Below, piece after piece: positions 28,410 to 37,255 of a stretch of DNA of 64,000 bases. The stretch comes from CAVXXB01 sp963765585 (GTDB lineage: Bacteria; Calditrichota; Calditrichia; JAJRVZ01). The notes below the pieces were generated by a model that saw only the letters and a program-made list of their open reading frames with translations, searched no databases and was not told where the DNA came from. How positions within the stretch are numbered: position 1 is the stretch's first letter; every line of letters begins with the position of its first letter. The position numbers were made by a program, and so were the translations under genes. The stretch is taken from positions 248,001 to 312,000 of the forward strand of contig CAVXXB010000012.1 of the NCBI GenBank assembly GCA_963765585.1, in the 5' to 3' direction.

Positions 28410-28792
28410 GTGAACAAAACTTCACGTACAATACATCACATAATGTGAACAATCGTTCACAAACGTTCTTTTCACCAAATTCTATAAATCACTGTTTATA
28501 TATGACTTAGATCGTATCTTTCCTTTTGGCATAATTCTTGACTATATGTATTTATGGTGCAGGAACGGGAAGAGTCTCTCGCAGAGGCGCAGAGACGCAA
28601 AGAAATAAGAATTTATAAAAGGAACTCAGTCTAGATATATTTAAAAGTAATATATTATTTACTCTGTACCTTAGTGTCTTTGTGGTAAAAAACTTTGCGT
28701 CCTTGTAGTAAAATCTCCGCGTACTTTGCGGTTTCGCTTTTAATATTGTAATAGCACAAACTACAGAAAGTCGAATAAAACGGTGACTGAAA

Positions 28793-29173
28793 ATGGATGT
28801 GATAACTGAAATTGACCGGCTCAACCGGCTGAGGAAACACAAAATATACGGTCATATTACCTTTGACCGTTTAAAAACCTATCTATTTGAATTATATGAA
28901 CATCCCGGGTTTGACAATTCCCTGCATTCACTATGGGATCTCAGCCAGGCGGATGGCATATCGGATCTGTCTACAGACGAAGTAAGATCACTTGTGCTGC
29001 TGGTTAGTTCAAAATGGAATTCTGAGGTGCGGGTCCGTGCGGCGCTGGTGGTTTCACGCGAACTGGAATTCGGTGTGGCGCGTATGTATGAGATTCAGTT
29101 GAGCGCCTCATCAGAAAATAAGATAAAGGTTTTTAAAGATGTCGAGGATGCGATTGACTGGGTAGTGGAGTGA
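28793..29173 (+). CDS. SpoIIAA-like (STAS-superfamily) protein, 126 aa
   Basis: Pattern ITFDRLKTYLFELYEHPGFD...SLWDLSQADGISDLS resembles the SpoIIAA-like/STAS fold group found in small lipid-binding or regulatory proteins; the tail IKVFKDVEDAIDWV is the typical closing helix (E-x-A-x-x-W) of that group. There is no membrane segment and no phospho-acceptor serine that I can assign. The gene 180 bases downstream has the same length and the same closing helix and appears to be a distant paralogue. Role unknown. Confidence 0.6.
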   Translation: MDVITEIDRLNRLRKHKIYGHITFDRLKTYLFELYEHPGFDNSLHSLWDLSQADGISDLSTDEVRSLVLLVSSKWNSEVRVRAALVVSRELEFGVARMYEIQLSASSENKIKVFKDVEDAIDWVVE

Positions 29174-29310
29174 TCTCGGCACTGGGTACTCGGTACTCGG
29201 TTCTGGGCTTTCGGCTATCGGCCATCAGCCTTCGGCCACAGACTCAAACTTTTTGCTTTTTTAGCAGTCTTTGCTGACAGCCGACAGCCGACGGCCGATA
29301 GCATATCGCC
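29172..29310. repeat. Inverted repeat, left copy (tactcgg / ggccatc heptamers)
   Basis: Heptamer-like units tactcgg and ggccatc lead into ccacagactcaaactttttg and ctttgctgacagccga. The whole block recurs in reverse orientation at about 29855-29975. Confidence 0.8.
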
Positions 29311-29355
29311 AATCGTCAACGAATCCTGCAACCACAAAAACAGGTACTACAAATA

Positions 29356-29757
29356 ATGGCCATCATTCATCACATTCGTGAACACTATGCTGAGATCATC
29401 ATCACGGGTCGATTTTCCAGTGAGGAATTATTCAGCGGATTTGAAAAAATATTATCCGGATCCAAGGCGCAAAAGGAGAAGGAAGAAACCGACATGATTC
29501 CGGTAAAAAATACCGGCACCCATTTAATGATCAATGTGACCAAATCGGAAGAGATGCCGCCATTGGGCACGGTGGAAAGAATCGCCGGCATTATTGCCAA
29601 TTCTGGCGGTGGGTTTTCCGGGCGGGTGGCGGTTCTGGTGGATGAGAAAGCCCGTTATGGCCGCGCAAGGCAATTGGGCGCCTTTCTGGCCGGCTATGGT
29701 ATTTCCAGCGAACCTTTTTATGATCGTGATGAGGCCACGCGGTGGCTGAAGAAATAG
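29356..29757 (+). CDS. SpoIIAA-like protein, 133 aa, inside a long inverted repeat
   Basis: It opens AIIHHIREHYAEIIITGRFS and closes DRDEATRWLKK, the same layout as the preceding gene. The middle (GGGFSGRVAVLVDEKARYGR, ARQLGAFLAGYG) is the typical SpoIIAA-like second half. There is no export signal. It is enclosed by two inverted copies of a ~120-bp repeat, so the segment could flip or have been inserted as a unit. Function unknown. Confidence 0.6.
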   Translation: MAIIHHIREHYAEIIITGRFSSEELFSGFEKILSGSKAQKEKEETDMIPVKNTGTHLMINVTKSEEMPPLGTVERIAGIIANSGGGFSGRVAVLVDEKARYGRARQLGAFLAGYGISSEPFYDRDEATRWLKK

Positions 29758-29975
29758 GTACTCGGTGCTGGGCACTGGGTTCTCGGCTCTCGGTACTGGG
29801 CACTCGGCCCTCGTTTCTAGGTTTCAGGCGTCAGGCAATTAGCAGTTGGCAATAGGCTATCAGCCATCGGCTATCGGCTGTCAGCAAAGATTTCTAAAAG
29901 AGCAAAAAGTTTGAGTCTGTGGCCGATGGCTGATGGCCGAAAGCCGAGAGCCTAGTGCCAAGAGCCCAGAACCCA
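29758..29975. repeat. Inverted repeat, right copy, plus heptamer tract
   Basis: Begins with tactcgg/gctgggc heptamers, then caatagg/ctatcag/ccatcgg units. From about 29855 it is the reverse complement of the left copy (tgtcagcaaag ... caaaaagtttgagtctgtgg ... gccgaaagccgagag ... cccagaacccagt). It ends just before the Shine-Dalgarno of the next gene. Confidence 0.8.
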
Positions 29976-29993
29976 GTAATAAGGGAGAAAGCA

Positions 29994-30641
29994 ATGGATA
30001 AACGTAATGCCGAATCCAAATCCGATCTGGTAATCTCTTATCTCACCCTGCGGAAAGTTATTGGCATTCTGGGTATGTCATTTCCCGTGATCCTGGCGCT
30101 TGGTGCCTGGATAATTGGTGGATTTGGTATCCAGCGATCGGTCAGCAGTTATTACCACACCAATATGCAGGATGTGTTTGCCGGGATCCTGTTTGCTATT
30201 GGGTTATTTTTATTCTCCTATCGCGGTTATGAGCGCAAAGATAATATCGCCGGTGACCTGGCCTGTTTTTTTGCCATTGGTGTGGCCATTTTTCCCACCA
30301 CGCCGGATATTCCAAAGCCGGACTGGATGCCGATTATCGGCATTCTGCACCTGGTATTTGCCATGTTGCTGTTTTTAACCCTGATCTATTTTTCATTATG
30401 CCTGTTTACAAAGGGCAAAGCGGGTGAGGAGCCGAGCGGAAGAAAGAAAGCAAGAAACCGGGTATACCGTACATGTGGATATATCATGTTGGCATGTATT
30501 CTGTTGGTACCGGTATATCATTTGTTTTTTAAACCGGGTCTGGACGGGCTCAATCCGGTATTCTGGCTGGAGACGATTGCGCTGCTGGCATTTGGCGTAT
30601 CGTGGTTTACCAAGGGCCAGGCGATTTTAAAGGACACTTGA
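29994..30641 (+). CDS. DUF998-like integral membrane protein
   Basis: 215 residues with about six membrane helices (VIGILGMSFPVILALGAWII, VFAGILFAIGLFLFSYRGY, LACFFAIGVAIFPTTPD, IIGILHLVFAMLLFLTLIYF, and two near the C-terminus). SVSSYYHTNMQDVFAGILFA resembles the DUF998 signature in which an invariant Y-Y-H/D faces the membrane. The ATG at 29994 has aagggag 6 bases ahead, so it is preferred over the longer frame from 29955. Function unknown. It is the last gene before the cassette-like region. Confidence 0.7.
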   Translation: MDKRNAESKSDLVISYLTLRKVIGILGMSFPVILALGAWIIGGFGIQRSVSSYYHTNMQDVFAGILFAIGLFLFSYRGYERKDNIAGDLACFFAIGVAIFPTTPDIPKPDWMPIIGILHLVFAMLLFLTLIYFSLCLFTKGKAGEEPSGRKKARNRVYRTCGYIMLACILLVPVYHLFFKPGLDGLNPVFWLETIALLAFGVSWFTKGQAILKDT

Positions 30642-30822
30642 TTATTAACATCAGCAAAATTCAGGCCTGATCATTAGTAACATTCTCACGGATTATCCAA
30701 AAAATCTCAGTATAATATATTTGAAAAAAATATATATTATGCATATATATTCCAGATAACTCTAATTTTAAAGTCGGGTAAATTTTATTGCAATTGAGTG
30801 GAGGGAGTCTGCTCAGTCACTA

Positions 30823-30829
30823 GTTAGGC
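30823..30829 (+). other. GTTAGGC core at the left edge of the cassette array
   Basis: A perfect GTTRRRY integron-type core with no clear RYYYAAC partner upstream. It opens the first cassette and is followed by the beta-helix gene. It could be the right half of an attC or an attI-like site; there is no integrase gene next to it. Apart from this, 30642-30910 holds nothing I recognise. Confidence 0.5.
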
Positions 30830-30910
30830 AACAACATCACAGCGAATATTCAATTAATATTTTTTATTTTAAGTTTATTTGATCTAACAAATTTCCTCAG
30901 GTTGATTTTA

Positions 30911-32767
30911 ATGGTATTTAGAAAATTATCATACCTTTTTTTCATCTTTATACTTGGGCATAGTGCGATTTTTAGCCAAAATGAGGTAAATTTAATTATT
31001 GATAATGCTGTAAGAAGTTACCAAACAAACCTGAAATCTATGAATACCTGGATTCGTTCACCGGGTAATTTGAGTGAATCTGACAGAAACACTAATTGGA
31101 TTATTGAAATAAAAGAAGGCATTTACAGCGATTCCAACTGGCATAATATTATTTGGGGTGATAGAATTTCCAATCCAAATTCTGGTTATACTTTAACAAT
31201 AAGACCTGAATTGAACGCCTCTGTGACAATAAAGGGAGGCTCCGATGTGGAACGTGCGCTTAAAATAGGTAGTGAAATTTCAGGGCTTATTCTGGAAAAC
31301 ATTATTTTTGACGGGTTTTACAGAGTACAAATTTTGATGTACAAGAGCAGCGACTGTGTCATTCAAAATTGCACATTTCAAAATATGAATCGTGAAGGAG
31401 CCTGGGCCGCAATAAGTGTTCAGGATTGTGAAGGCAGTTACAACAATAATATTATCGAAAATAATACTTTCCACAATCTGGATTCGCCCGGTATTGGCTT
31501 GCACGCAGTTTATTTGACAAGGTCTGATGATACTCAAATAAAAAATAATCAGGTTTTTTATTGTAGTGGCGGTGTCTTTAAATGTGTTGATGGAAGCGAT
31601 AACAACATCTTTGATGCAAATAGATTCTACGACGGTTGCGGTGATCACGCATACTTTATTGGAAGAAATGGTACCGGTCAAACAATTCTTTCCAGAGGGA
31701 ATATTATTACAAATACGATTTGTTTGGAATCAGAAGGATTTAGAGAGTCTCACACATATGATACTTCAGCTTATAAATATGTTCGAAAGTTTGTTTATAC
31801 TAAAGAAAGTTGGTCATTCCATGAGTACGAGTGGCCGGAGAACCTTGCGAATCAGAATGACAGTTCACAGCCTTTCTATATTCCTGAAGGTCATGAGGGA
31901 AACGAATTTAATCAAATCCGCTCGGATTTTGATGTAAATATTGATCCAATTATTGATGATAATCCTGCTTATATTTATTTAGCCGAGAATCCAGCGGGAA
32001 ATGCCTCCAATCCTTTATTTCGCGCGAAGTATGAATTTGATGCAAATGGAGCTGATTTAATTTTTTATCCCAGTTATCATGAAGTTGGAAATAGTTATAA
32101 CAAGTATCTTGATTATATCCTTATAAATGATTTATTAAAAAAACCGAGAGTATTTATGGTGAAATTTACTTTAAGGACATGTGAAGGTGAAGTTATTGAC
32201 AAGGGTGATTTACACCATAACAATGGTGTGATTGAGTTGGAAAAATGGCTTACAGCCCGAATTGACAGTCCTGAATGGATTTCAGACATTGAGGGCTCAA
32301 ACCAGATAATTCGCTTTTCAAATTCGAATAATGTCATCATGGACTTATACACTTCAGAAAACAACTTTTTGATTTCTGATAGTACATTTGATTATGAGTT
32401 AGTTGAGGGGGTAAGCTATAAATTATTTGTAAAACAACCCACGAAAGTGACGGTGCGACCACAGAAAATTAATTCCGGAATATACCAATCAAGTTCGATT
32501 CAAAATAAATTTTCACTTTATCAGAATTATCCAAATCCGTTCAATTTGAGTACAATAATTTCTTATTATTTACCCGGAGAGAGCAATGTGGAATTAAAAA
32601 TTTATGATATAATGGGCAAAGAGGTTAAAGTACTTGTAAATGTGGAGAAAACTACCGGGTACCATTCAGTTAAGTTCAATGGTGAAAATCTTACAAGCGG
32701 TATTTATTTTTATAGAATTATTTCAAAAGATAAGGTAATTACAAAAAAGTGTTTATTGATTAAATGA
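30911..32767 (+). CDS. Secreted right-handed beta-helix protein with T9SS sorting domain
   Basis: About 618 residues. It has a signal peptide (VFRKLSYLFFIFILGHSAIF, cut near F-S-Q). Residues 100-270 show parallel beta-helix coils with repeated short N-rich turns (GLILENIIFDGFYRVQILMY, NNIIENNTFHNL, QIKNNQVFYC), as in pectate lyases, alginate lyases and NosD-like proteins. The N-terminal SPGNLSESDRNTNWIIEIKE suggests polysaccharide-lyase type secreted enzymes, but no catalytic residues can be assigned. The C-terminus (LYQNYPNPFNLSTIISYYLP and following strands) is a T9SS type A sorting domain. ATG chosen over a TTG nine bases upstream. Cassette 1 of the array; intact. Confidence 0.75.
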   Translation: MVFRKLSYLFFIFILGHSAIFSQNEVNLIIDNAVRSYQTNLKSMNTWIRSPGNLSESDRNTNWIIEIKEGIYSDSNWHNIIWGDRISNPNSGYTLTIRPELNASVTIKGGSDVERALKIGSEISGLILENIIFDGFYRVQILMYKSSDCVIQNCTFQNMNREGAWAAISVQDCEGSYNNNIIENNTFHNLDSPGIGLHAVYLTRSDDTQIKNNQVFYCSGGVFKCVDGSDNNIFDANRFYDGCGDHAYFIGRNGTGQTILSRGNIITNTICLESEGFRESHTYDTSAYKYVRKFVYTKESWSFHEYEWPENLANQNDSSQPFYIPEGHEGNEFNQIRSDFDVNIDPIIDDNPAYIYLAENPAGNASNPLFRAKYEFDANGADLIFYPSYHEVGNSYNKYLDYILINDLLKKPRVFMVKFTLRTCEGEVIDKGDLHHNNGVIELEKWLTARIDSPEWISDIEGSNQIIRFSNSNNVIMDLYTSENNFLISDSTFDYELVEGVSYKLFVKQPTKVTVRPQKINSGIYQSSSIQNKFSLYQNYPNPFNLSTIISYYLPGESNVELKIYDIMGKEVKVLVNVEKTTGYHSVKFNGENLTSGIYFYRIISKDKVITKKCLLIK

Positions 32768-32975
32768 GATTTTCACTATCTCTCGATCAAATGTTTGGTG
32801 CTCCGCAATACATGTGGAATATGAAATGGACAAAAACTGTGGAAGATTGCAAGCAAAATGATATTCCTTTGCCAAAAAGGACTAGTATTAAACAACCTTC
32901 TTTGCTAGATGATTTCACCGTTCACCTCACTTTTTTTTACTTTAATTTGTCGCACTTAGTTCTTGAATTCAGGTT

Positions 32976-33207
32976 GCCTAACAATGCAATGGTGCGCCAT
33001 GAGGTGCGAATGATCCGGTTGGTGCTGTCAGGTTTTACCTGATAAAATCCAATCCGTCTAATTTGCCATTCAGGCGGAAGATTTACAGATAGTATAAACG
33101 TCGAAATTTATTTATCAAAAGTGACTCGTGAATGCATTTAGTTGAAATCTGTCGGTCAGCCGTATGAGGGAAAACCTCACGGGGCCGCTAATTGCCAGCC
33201 GTTATAT
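32976..33207 (+). other. attC-like site (long type) with 124-bp module
   Basis: Left core GCCTAAC fits RYYYAAC; the right end gccgctaattgccagccGTTATAT shares the arm of the other sites. The left 124 bases (32977-33100) recur without gaps at 36844-36967. Length 232 bp is above the usual attC range, so it may be composite. The leftover open frame across its left edge (32764-33042) is not considered a gene. Confidence 0.6.
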
Positions 33208-33419
33208 GCATTAGTAAATTTAAAGAGGTTCTTATGAATACAAATAAAAATTCAATATCTGCAGTTTTTTATTAAAGAAAAGTTTATTTTTCAATTGTTT
33301 TTATTTATCTTCTCACCGAAGAATTAAAAAAATTCAATACATTAACAAACAATCTAACCTGCATATTAAATACAAATAGCGAATCTCAGAATTTATTTAG
33401 AAGACTAAAGTGATAAGAA

Positions 33420-34537
33420 ATAAATTTTAACCCAAAGAGCAAATTCTGGAGATTTATACCCTTTAGAAGATATCTGATATTTGTCCTCGGCGATATTCTT
33501 CTTATTTTCTGGGATAGGATTTATCATCGATCTTCTATCTGAAGGTGCGTATTCTGAACCGCTGCTTTATTTAAATGTATTTTATTCCGGGATTGTTGCA
33601 GTACTCTACGTTTATACTTTTACCAGAAATCTTAAAATTCTTCCTTTTACCATCTTATTTCAGATTGTAGTTGGCAATTACATCTGGCAGGGGAGCTAGC
33701 CAATTACCGCTTTCCGAATTTCCGCAAAGAGCATTTTGGGACGCCGTTGGAATTTTAGTAACACTTGTTTTGGGATATATACTGCTTATTGTTTTTATAA
33801 ATAAGGAGGGATTAAGAAATTTTCGGCTTAAGGCTGAAATGGACCTTGCGCAGGAGCTTCATTCTAACCTTGTTCCCAAAATTGAAATTGTTAATGAGCG
33901 TTTTGAAATATTTGGAGTATCTGATCCCACTGATGAAGTCGGTGGCGATTTAATTGACTATTTCGAAAATGAGAATTCGCATACTTGTTATATTGCAGAT
34001 GTATCGGGTCATGGCGTTGCGGCAGGCTCACTGATGGGGATGTTCAAAAGCACTATTCGGGCTTTATTAAACCAAGATGAACAGCTAAGTTCAATTTTAA
34101 CTAAAACCAGCAAAACAATTTACTATTTAAAAAAGAAAAACATGTTTCTTACGTGTGCTTTTTTAGATTTTAATTCAAATTATACTGTAGAATATTCAAC
34201 AGCAGGTCATCTTCCGATTTTAAAGCTTGCACATGATTCAAAAAATTTTGATGAATTGCTAATAAAGCAACTTCCAATTGCTGCGACAAAAGAATTTAAT
34301 TTTAAAACAAACAGCACGGATTATAACAAGAATGATTTATTTGTACTACTGACTGATGGAATTACGGAGACGACAGATAAAAAAAATGAAGACTTTGGAA
34401 TGGAAAAAGTAAAACAAATTATTCTTAATAACAGGCATGATGAATTGTCCCATATTTATGAAAAAATAAACAATAAGTTAGCTTCATACGGTAAACAAAA
34501 GGATGATCAGTCAATTTTATTAATCAGATGTTTATAA
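33420..34537 (+). pseudogene. Cassette gene: membrane-anchored SpoIIE-type phosphatase, disrupted
   Basis: The C-terminal ~240 residues (from 33790) are a SpoIIE/RsbU PP2C phosphatase: MDLAQELHSNLVPK, VGGDLIDYFENEN, IADVSGHGVAAGSL, VLLTDGITETTD and a final DDQSILLIR. Upstream lie several membrane helices (IFFLFSGIGFIIDLL, VGILVTLVLGYILLIVFINK). The reading frame changes near 33475 and near 33690, and where the protein should begin there is ATA instead of ATG (NFNPKSKFWRFIPFRRYL follows). So the gene is broken, or carries sequencing indels. A phosphatase-only fragment could still be made from 33671. It would act on a STAS-type phosphoprotein. Cassette 2 of the array. Confidence 0.7.
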
Positions 34538-34781
34538 TTATCAATAGTATTATTTTGTAAATAAAGTTATAACTGAGTTTTATTATATTGACTAAGTGAA
34601 CATTTGAAAATTTTTAGAATTCTAAACTTAAGATCCTTGCTGCAAAAAAGGGGCAAGTTACTTCATTCAGAATGTATATTGAAAACCGGTGGAAAGAATT
34701 TTGACCATAATTGATTCAACAAGTTGTTAATAGTTTGAAAATTTATCACAATAATAATAGTAACTAATGCAAATATATTGC

Positions 34782-34884
34782 ACATAACCAGGCGCTGTTG
34801 CGGGCCTCTTTAGTGCGAGCATGATTCGGGAAGTGCAAAGGTTTTCAAAGTTCACGGTAGTCCGCTAAGCGCAATCCGTTAGCT
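34782..34884 (+). other. attC-like site, 103 bp
   Basis: Left core ACATAAC, right core GTTAGCT (one mismatch to GTTRRRY). The arms gcgctgttgcgg and ccgctaagcgc pair as an imperfect hairpin, as required for single-strand attC folding. The preceding 34538-34781 holds no gene. Confidence 0.6.
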
Positions 34885-34931
34885 ACCATTTGCAACAATC
34901 AATTTTTTTTGTAAAAAATGAGACAACCCTA

Positions 34932-36159
34932 ATGCGCAATATTGATAAAAGCACAACTTCAATTTTTCAAAGAATGATTGATATTGGCAACAAGAAGGTG
35001 TTTTCTGTAACTGAGAAAAGGTATTTGCGGGTAACAAATATTGCCTCCATTCTAGGAGTTTTGTTTAATGCAATATGGATGTTAGTTGCAATTTACCTTA
35101 CAGAAGCCGCACTAATTTACGGAAGCAATGGATTAATGGGATTGATGTTTCTTATGGTGTTAGTTCTTAACAAGAAAGGTTGGCGGGTAGTAGCTTCAAT
35201 ATGGCTTGCCATTTCATCATATATTTCCGTTCTCTTATTTCTTTATTTGTTGGGATATTCGTCAGGGGTTGCCGTCATTTGTTTCTTAATAATTATCTTA
35301 CCCTATATGACTTTTCCACGAAAGGCAAGAGAATTTGCCCATGGTTTCAGTTTATTGGCTTGCTTGACATTAATTGTTACCGTAATACTTCAATCAAAAA
35401 TTAATGCTCACTATGATGGAATAGATCCCTATTTATCACAAATAGTCAATATCAGTATAACTGGATTGATTTGCCTCACACTTATATGGAGTTTGTCTGT
35501 GCTAATTGATAGATCAGAGGAGTCATTAATGGCTGAGCAAAAAAAATCAGATGACCTTCTGCATAATATTCTACCAGCAAACATAGTAAGGGACTTAAAA
35601 GAAACTGGTAAGACAATTCCTAAAAGGCACAAGAATGTAACTATTCTATTTACTGACTTTAAAGGTTTTACGGAGTTAGTAGCATCCATTTCGGCAATCA
35701 CTTTGGTCAATGAACTCAATGACATTTTTGGACGATTCGATGAAATTATGGAGGAAACGGAAGTTGAAAAGATTGAAACAATTGGTGATGCATATATGGC
35801 TGCATGTGGCCTTGAAGAAGAGATAACTGAACATGCTGTTAATTGTATCACAGCAGCACAACAGATGTTATCCTTCCTTGAGGAGAGAAATAAGAGACAT
35901 GAAATAAAATGGAGGATGAGGAGTTGGGATACATTCCGGACCTATAGTGGCTGGAGTTGTAGGAAAGAAGAAATTTGCATATGATCTTTTTGGAGATACA
36001 ATAAATACGGCAAGTAGAATGGAATCATCGGGAGAGCCTGGTAAAATAAATATTTCTTCATCGACTTATCAACTGGTCAAGAATGACTTTCGATGTCATT
36101 ACAGAGGAAAGATTTATGCCAAGGGAAAAGGAGGAATGGAAATGTATTTTGTAAAATAA
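34932..36159 (+). CDS. Cassette gene: membrane class III adenylate/guanylate cyclase, frameshifted
   Basis: About 408 residues if joined. The N-terminal ~200 residues hold six membrane helices, then a linker and a class III cyclase domain: VTILFTDFKGFTELV (metal aspartate and D-x-x-G-F-T), VEKIETIGDAYMAACG (second metal site and purine-specifying Lys), then GIHSGPIVAGVVG and YDLFGDTINTASRMES (D...N..SR transition-state block). A one-base shift near 35925 splits it: the first frame stops at 35984, and the second resumes as VGIHSGPIVAGVV. Without repair the product lacks the catalytic Asn/Arg block and would be inactive. I chose the ATG at 34932, 48 bases after the attC core. It makes cyclic AMP in the family. 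Cassette 3. Confidence 0.8.
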
Positions 36160-36164
36160 ACTGT

Positions 36165-36262
36165 AGCTAACACAATGTTCAACTCGGAATTTCACGCCGG
36201 GAAGTTTAATTGGGGTTGAACATTTTATCAGGCGTAAAATCCGGTTAACATAAACGTTAGGC
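36165..36262 (+). other. attC-like site, 98 bp
   Basis: Left core AGCTAAC, right core GTTAGGC (perfect). Arms tgttcaactc and ggggttgaaca form a near-perfect hairpin. This is the site that looks most like a canonical attC. Confidence 0.75.
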
Positions 36263-36327
36263 GTAAATACATATTATTTGCCATATATTTATATTGCTTT
36301 ATGTAATTTTCTTATTTATCTTTAACC

Positions 36328-36618
36328 ATGACAAATAAATCACACTTTGAGTGGGATGAATCAAAAAACAAAGAAAACATTGAAAAACATGGTATTCCAT
36401 TTGAACTCGCTCAATATGCATTTGCAGATCCAAAGCGTATTATTCTAGAAGATTTAGTGCATAGTATTGAAGAGAAAAGGTTTTATTGTATTGGTAAAAT
36501 TGAAGATGGGATTCTAACTGTTAGATTTACCTACCGTGAAAATGTGATTCGTATTTTTGGTGCAGGATTTTGGAGAAAAGGAAAAAATATTTATGAAGAA
36601 AAATACAAGATACACTGA
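36328..36618 (+). CDS. brnT: BrnT-family toxin
   Basis: 96 residues. The opening HFEWDESKNKENIEKHGIPF is the BrnT signature (W-D-x-x-K-x-x-x-N-x-x-K-H-G-x-x-F), and the end RIFGAGFWRKGKNIYEEKY matches the usual R-I-I-S-A-R-x-x-x-x-E-R-x-x-Y-E with variation at the arginine/serine positions. BrnT is a RelE-fold ribonuclease that inhibits translation and is neutralised by BrnA. The gene overlaps the antitoxin start by 26 bases. As a cassette cargo it fits the known role of toxin-antitoxin pairs in stabilising integron arrays. Confidence 0.88.
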   Translation: MTNKSHFEWDESKNKENIEKHGIPFELAQYAFADPKRIILEDLVHSIEEKRFYCIGKIEDGILTVRFTYRENVIRIFGAGFWRKGKNIYEEKYKIH

Positions 36619-36832
36619 TGAACCTATGGAAGGGGTAAAAATCGTAAAAGATTTCTTACCTTCTCCAGAAGAATTGGTTTTTAGGGATCAGACTGTAAAA
36701 GTTACAATCGCACTGAGTAAATCAAGCGTAGATTATTTTAAACAAGTAGCAAAATCTTATGATACTCAATATCAAAAAATGATACGTCGTCTTCTTGATG
36801 AATATGTCTCAAAACAAAGAGCCGCTTCCTAA
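36593..36832 (+). CDS. brnA: BrnA-family antitoxin
   Basis: 79 residues from ATG 36593, with aaagga about 10 bases ahead. The C-terminal part VTIALSKSSVDYFKQVAKSY...YQKMIRRLLDEYVSKQ is a ribbon-helix-helix/CopG-like DNA-binding domain with the typical BrnA ending. It would bind BrnT and repress the pair's own promoter. It is translationally coupled to the toxin gene and lies in the same cassette (cassette 4). Confidence 0.85.
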   Translation: MKKNTRYTDEPMEGVKIVKDFLPSPEELVFRDQTVKVTIALSKSSVDYFKQVAKSYDTQYQKMIRRLLDEYVSKQRAAS

Positions 36833-36842
36833 TTATATTTAC

Positions 36843-37188
36843 ACCTAACAATGCAATGGTGTGCCATGAGGTGCGTATTATCCAGTTGGTACTGTCAGGA
36901 TTTACCTGATAAAATCCAATCCGTCTAATTTGCCATTCAGGCGGAAGATTTACAGACAGTATAAACGGCGACGTTTATGCTGAATCTCTTTAGTAGTAGT
37001 AAGTAAGCCGTACAAGGGAATCCGCCTTCGGCAGTGACGGGAGGGATTGAAGTAAACCGGATCACTCGGTAGATTTCAATCTCTACTCTACTAGCGGATC
37101 CCGACCTTCGTCGGGACAGGCTGCTTTCAGCTATGCTTCAAGACGTCCGGGGTGAAGGCTCAGCGCCGCTAATTGCCGACCGTTAGGT
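36843..37188 (+). other. attC-like site (long type) with 124-bp module
   Basis: Left core ACCTAAC, right core GTTAGGT, both perfect. The left 124 bases match 32977-33100 with seven mismatches by my count. The right ~105 bases (from about 37080: gcggatcccgaccttcgtcg... gccgctaattgccgaccgttagg) resemble the sites ending at 39616 and 40467. It may be two sites fused, or an attC with an insertion. Confidence 0.65.
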
Positions 37189-37255
37189 TTATGACCTACC
37201 CACGAATAGTAGACACTTCGCCCTAGTTAGCTTATTTTAACGTTGGAGGTCAATC

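Noticed and set aside
28319..28510. Open frames over the atccagc tract
   Set aside because: Produced by the heptanucleotide repeat (QHPASSI type), not a gene.
30642..30910. attI site and integrase at the left end of the array
   Set aside because: There is a GTTAGGC core but no tyrosine recombinase anywhere in the window.
32764..33042. 92-residue frame overlapping the stop of the beta-helix gene
   Set aside because: It runs into the left part of the attC-like site, has no Shine-Dalgarno and no recognisable protein.
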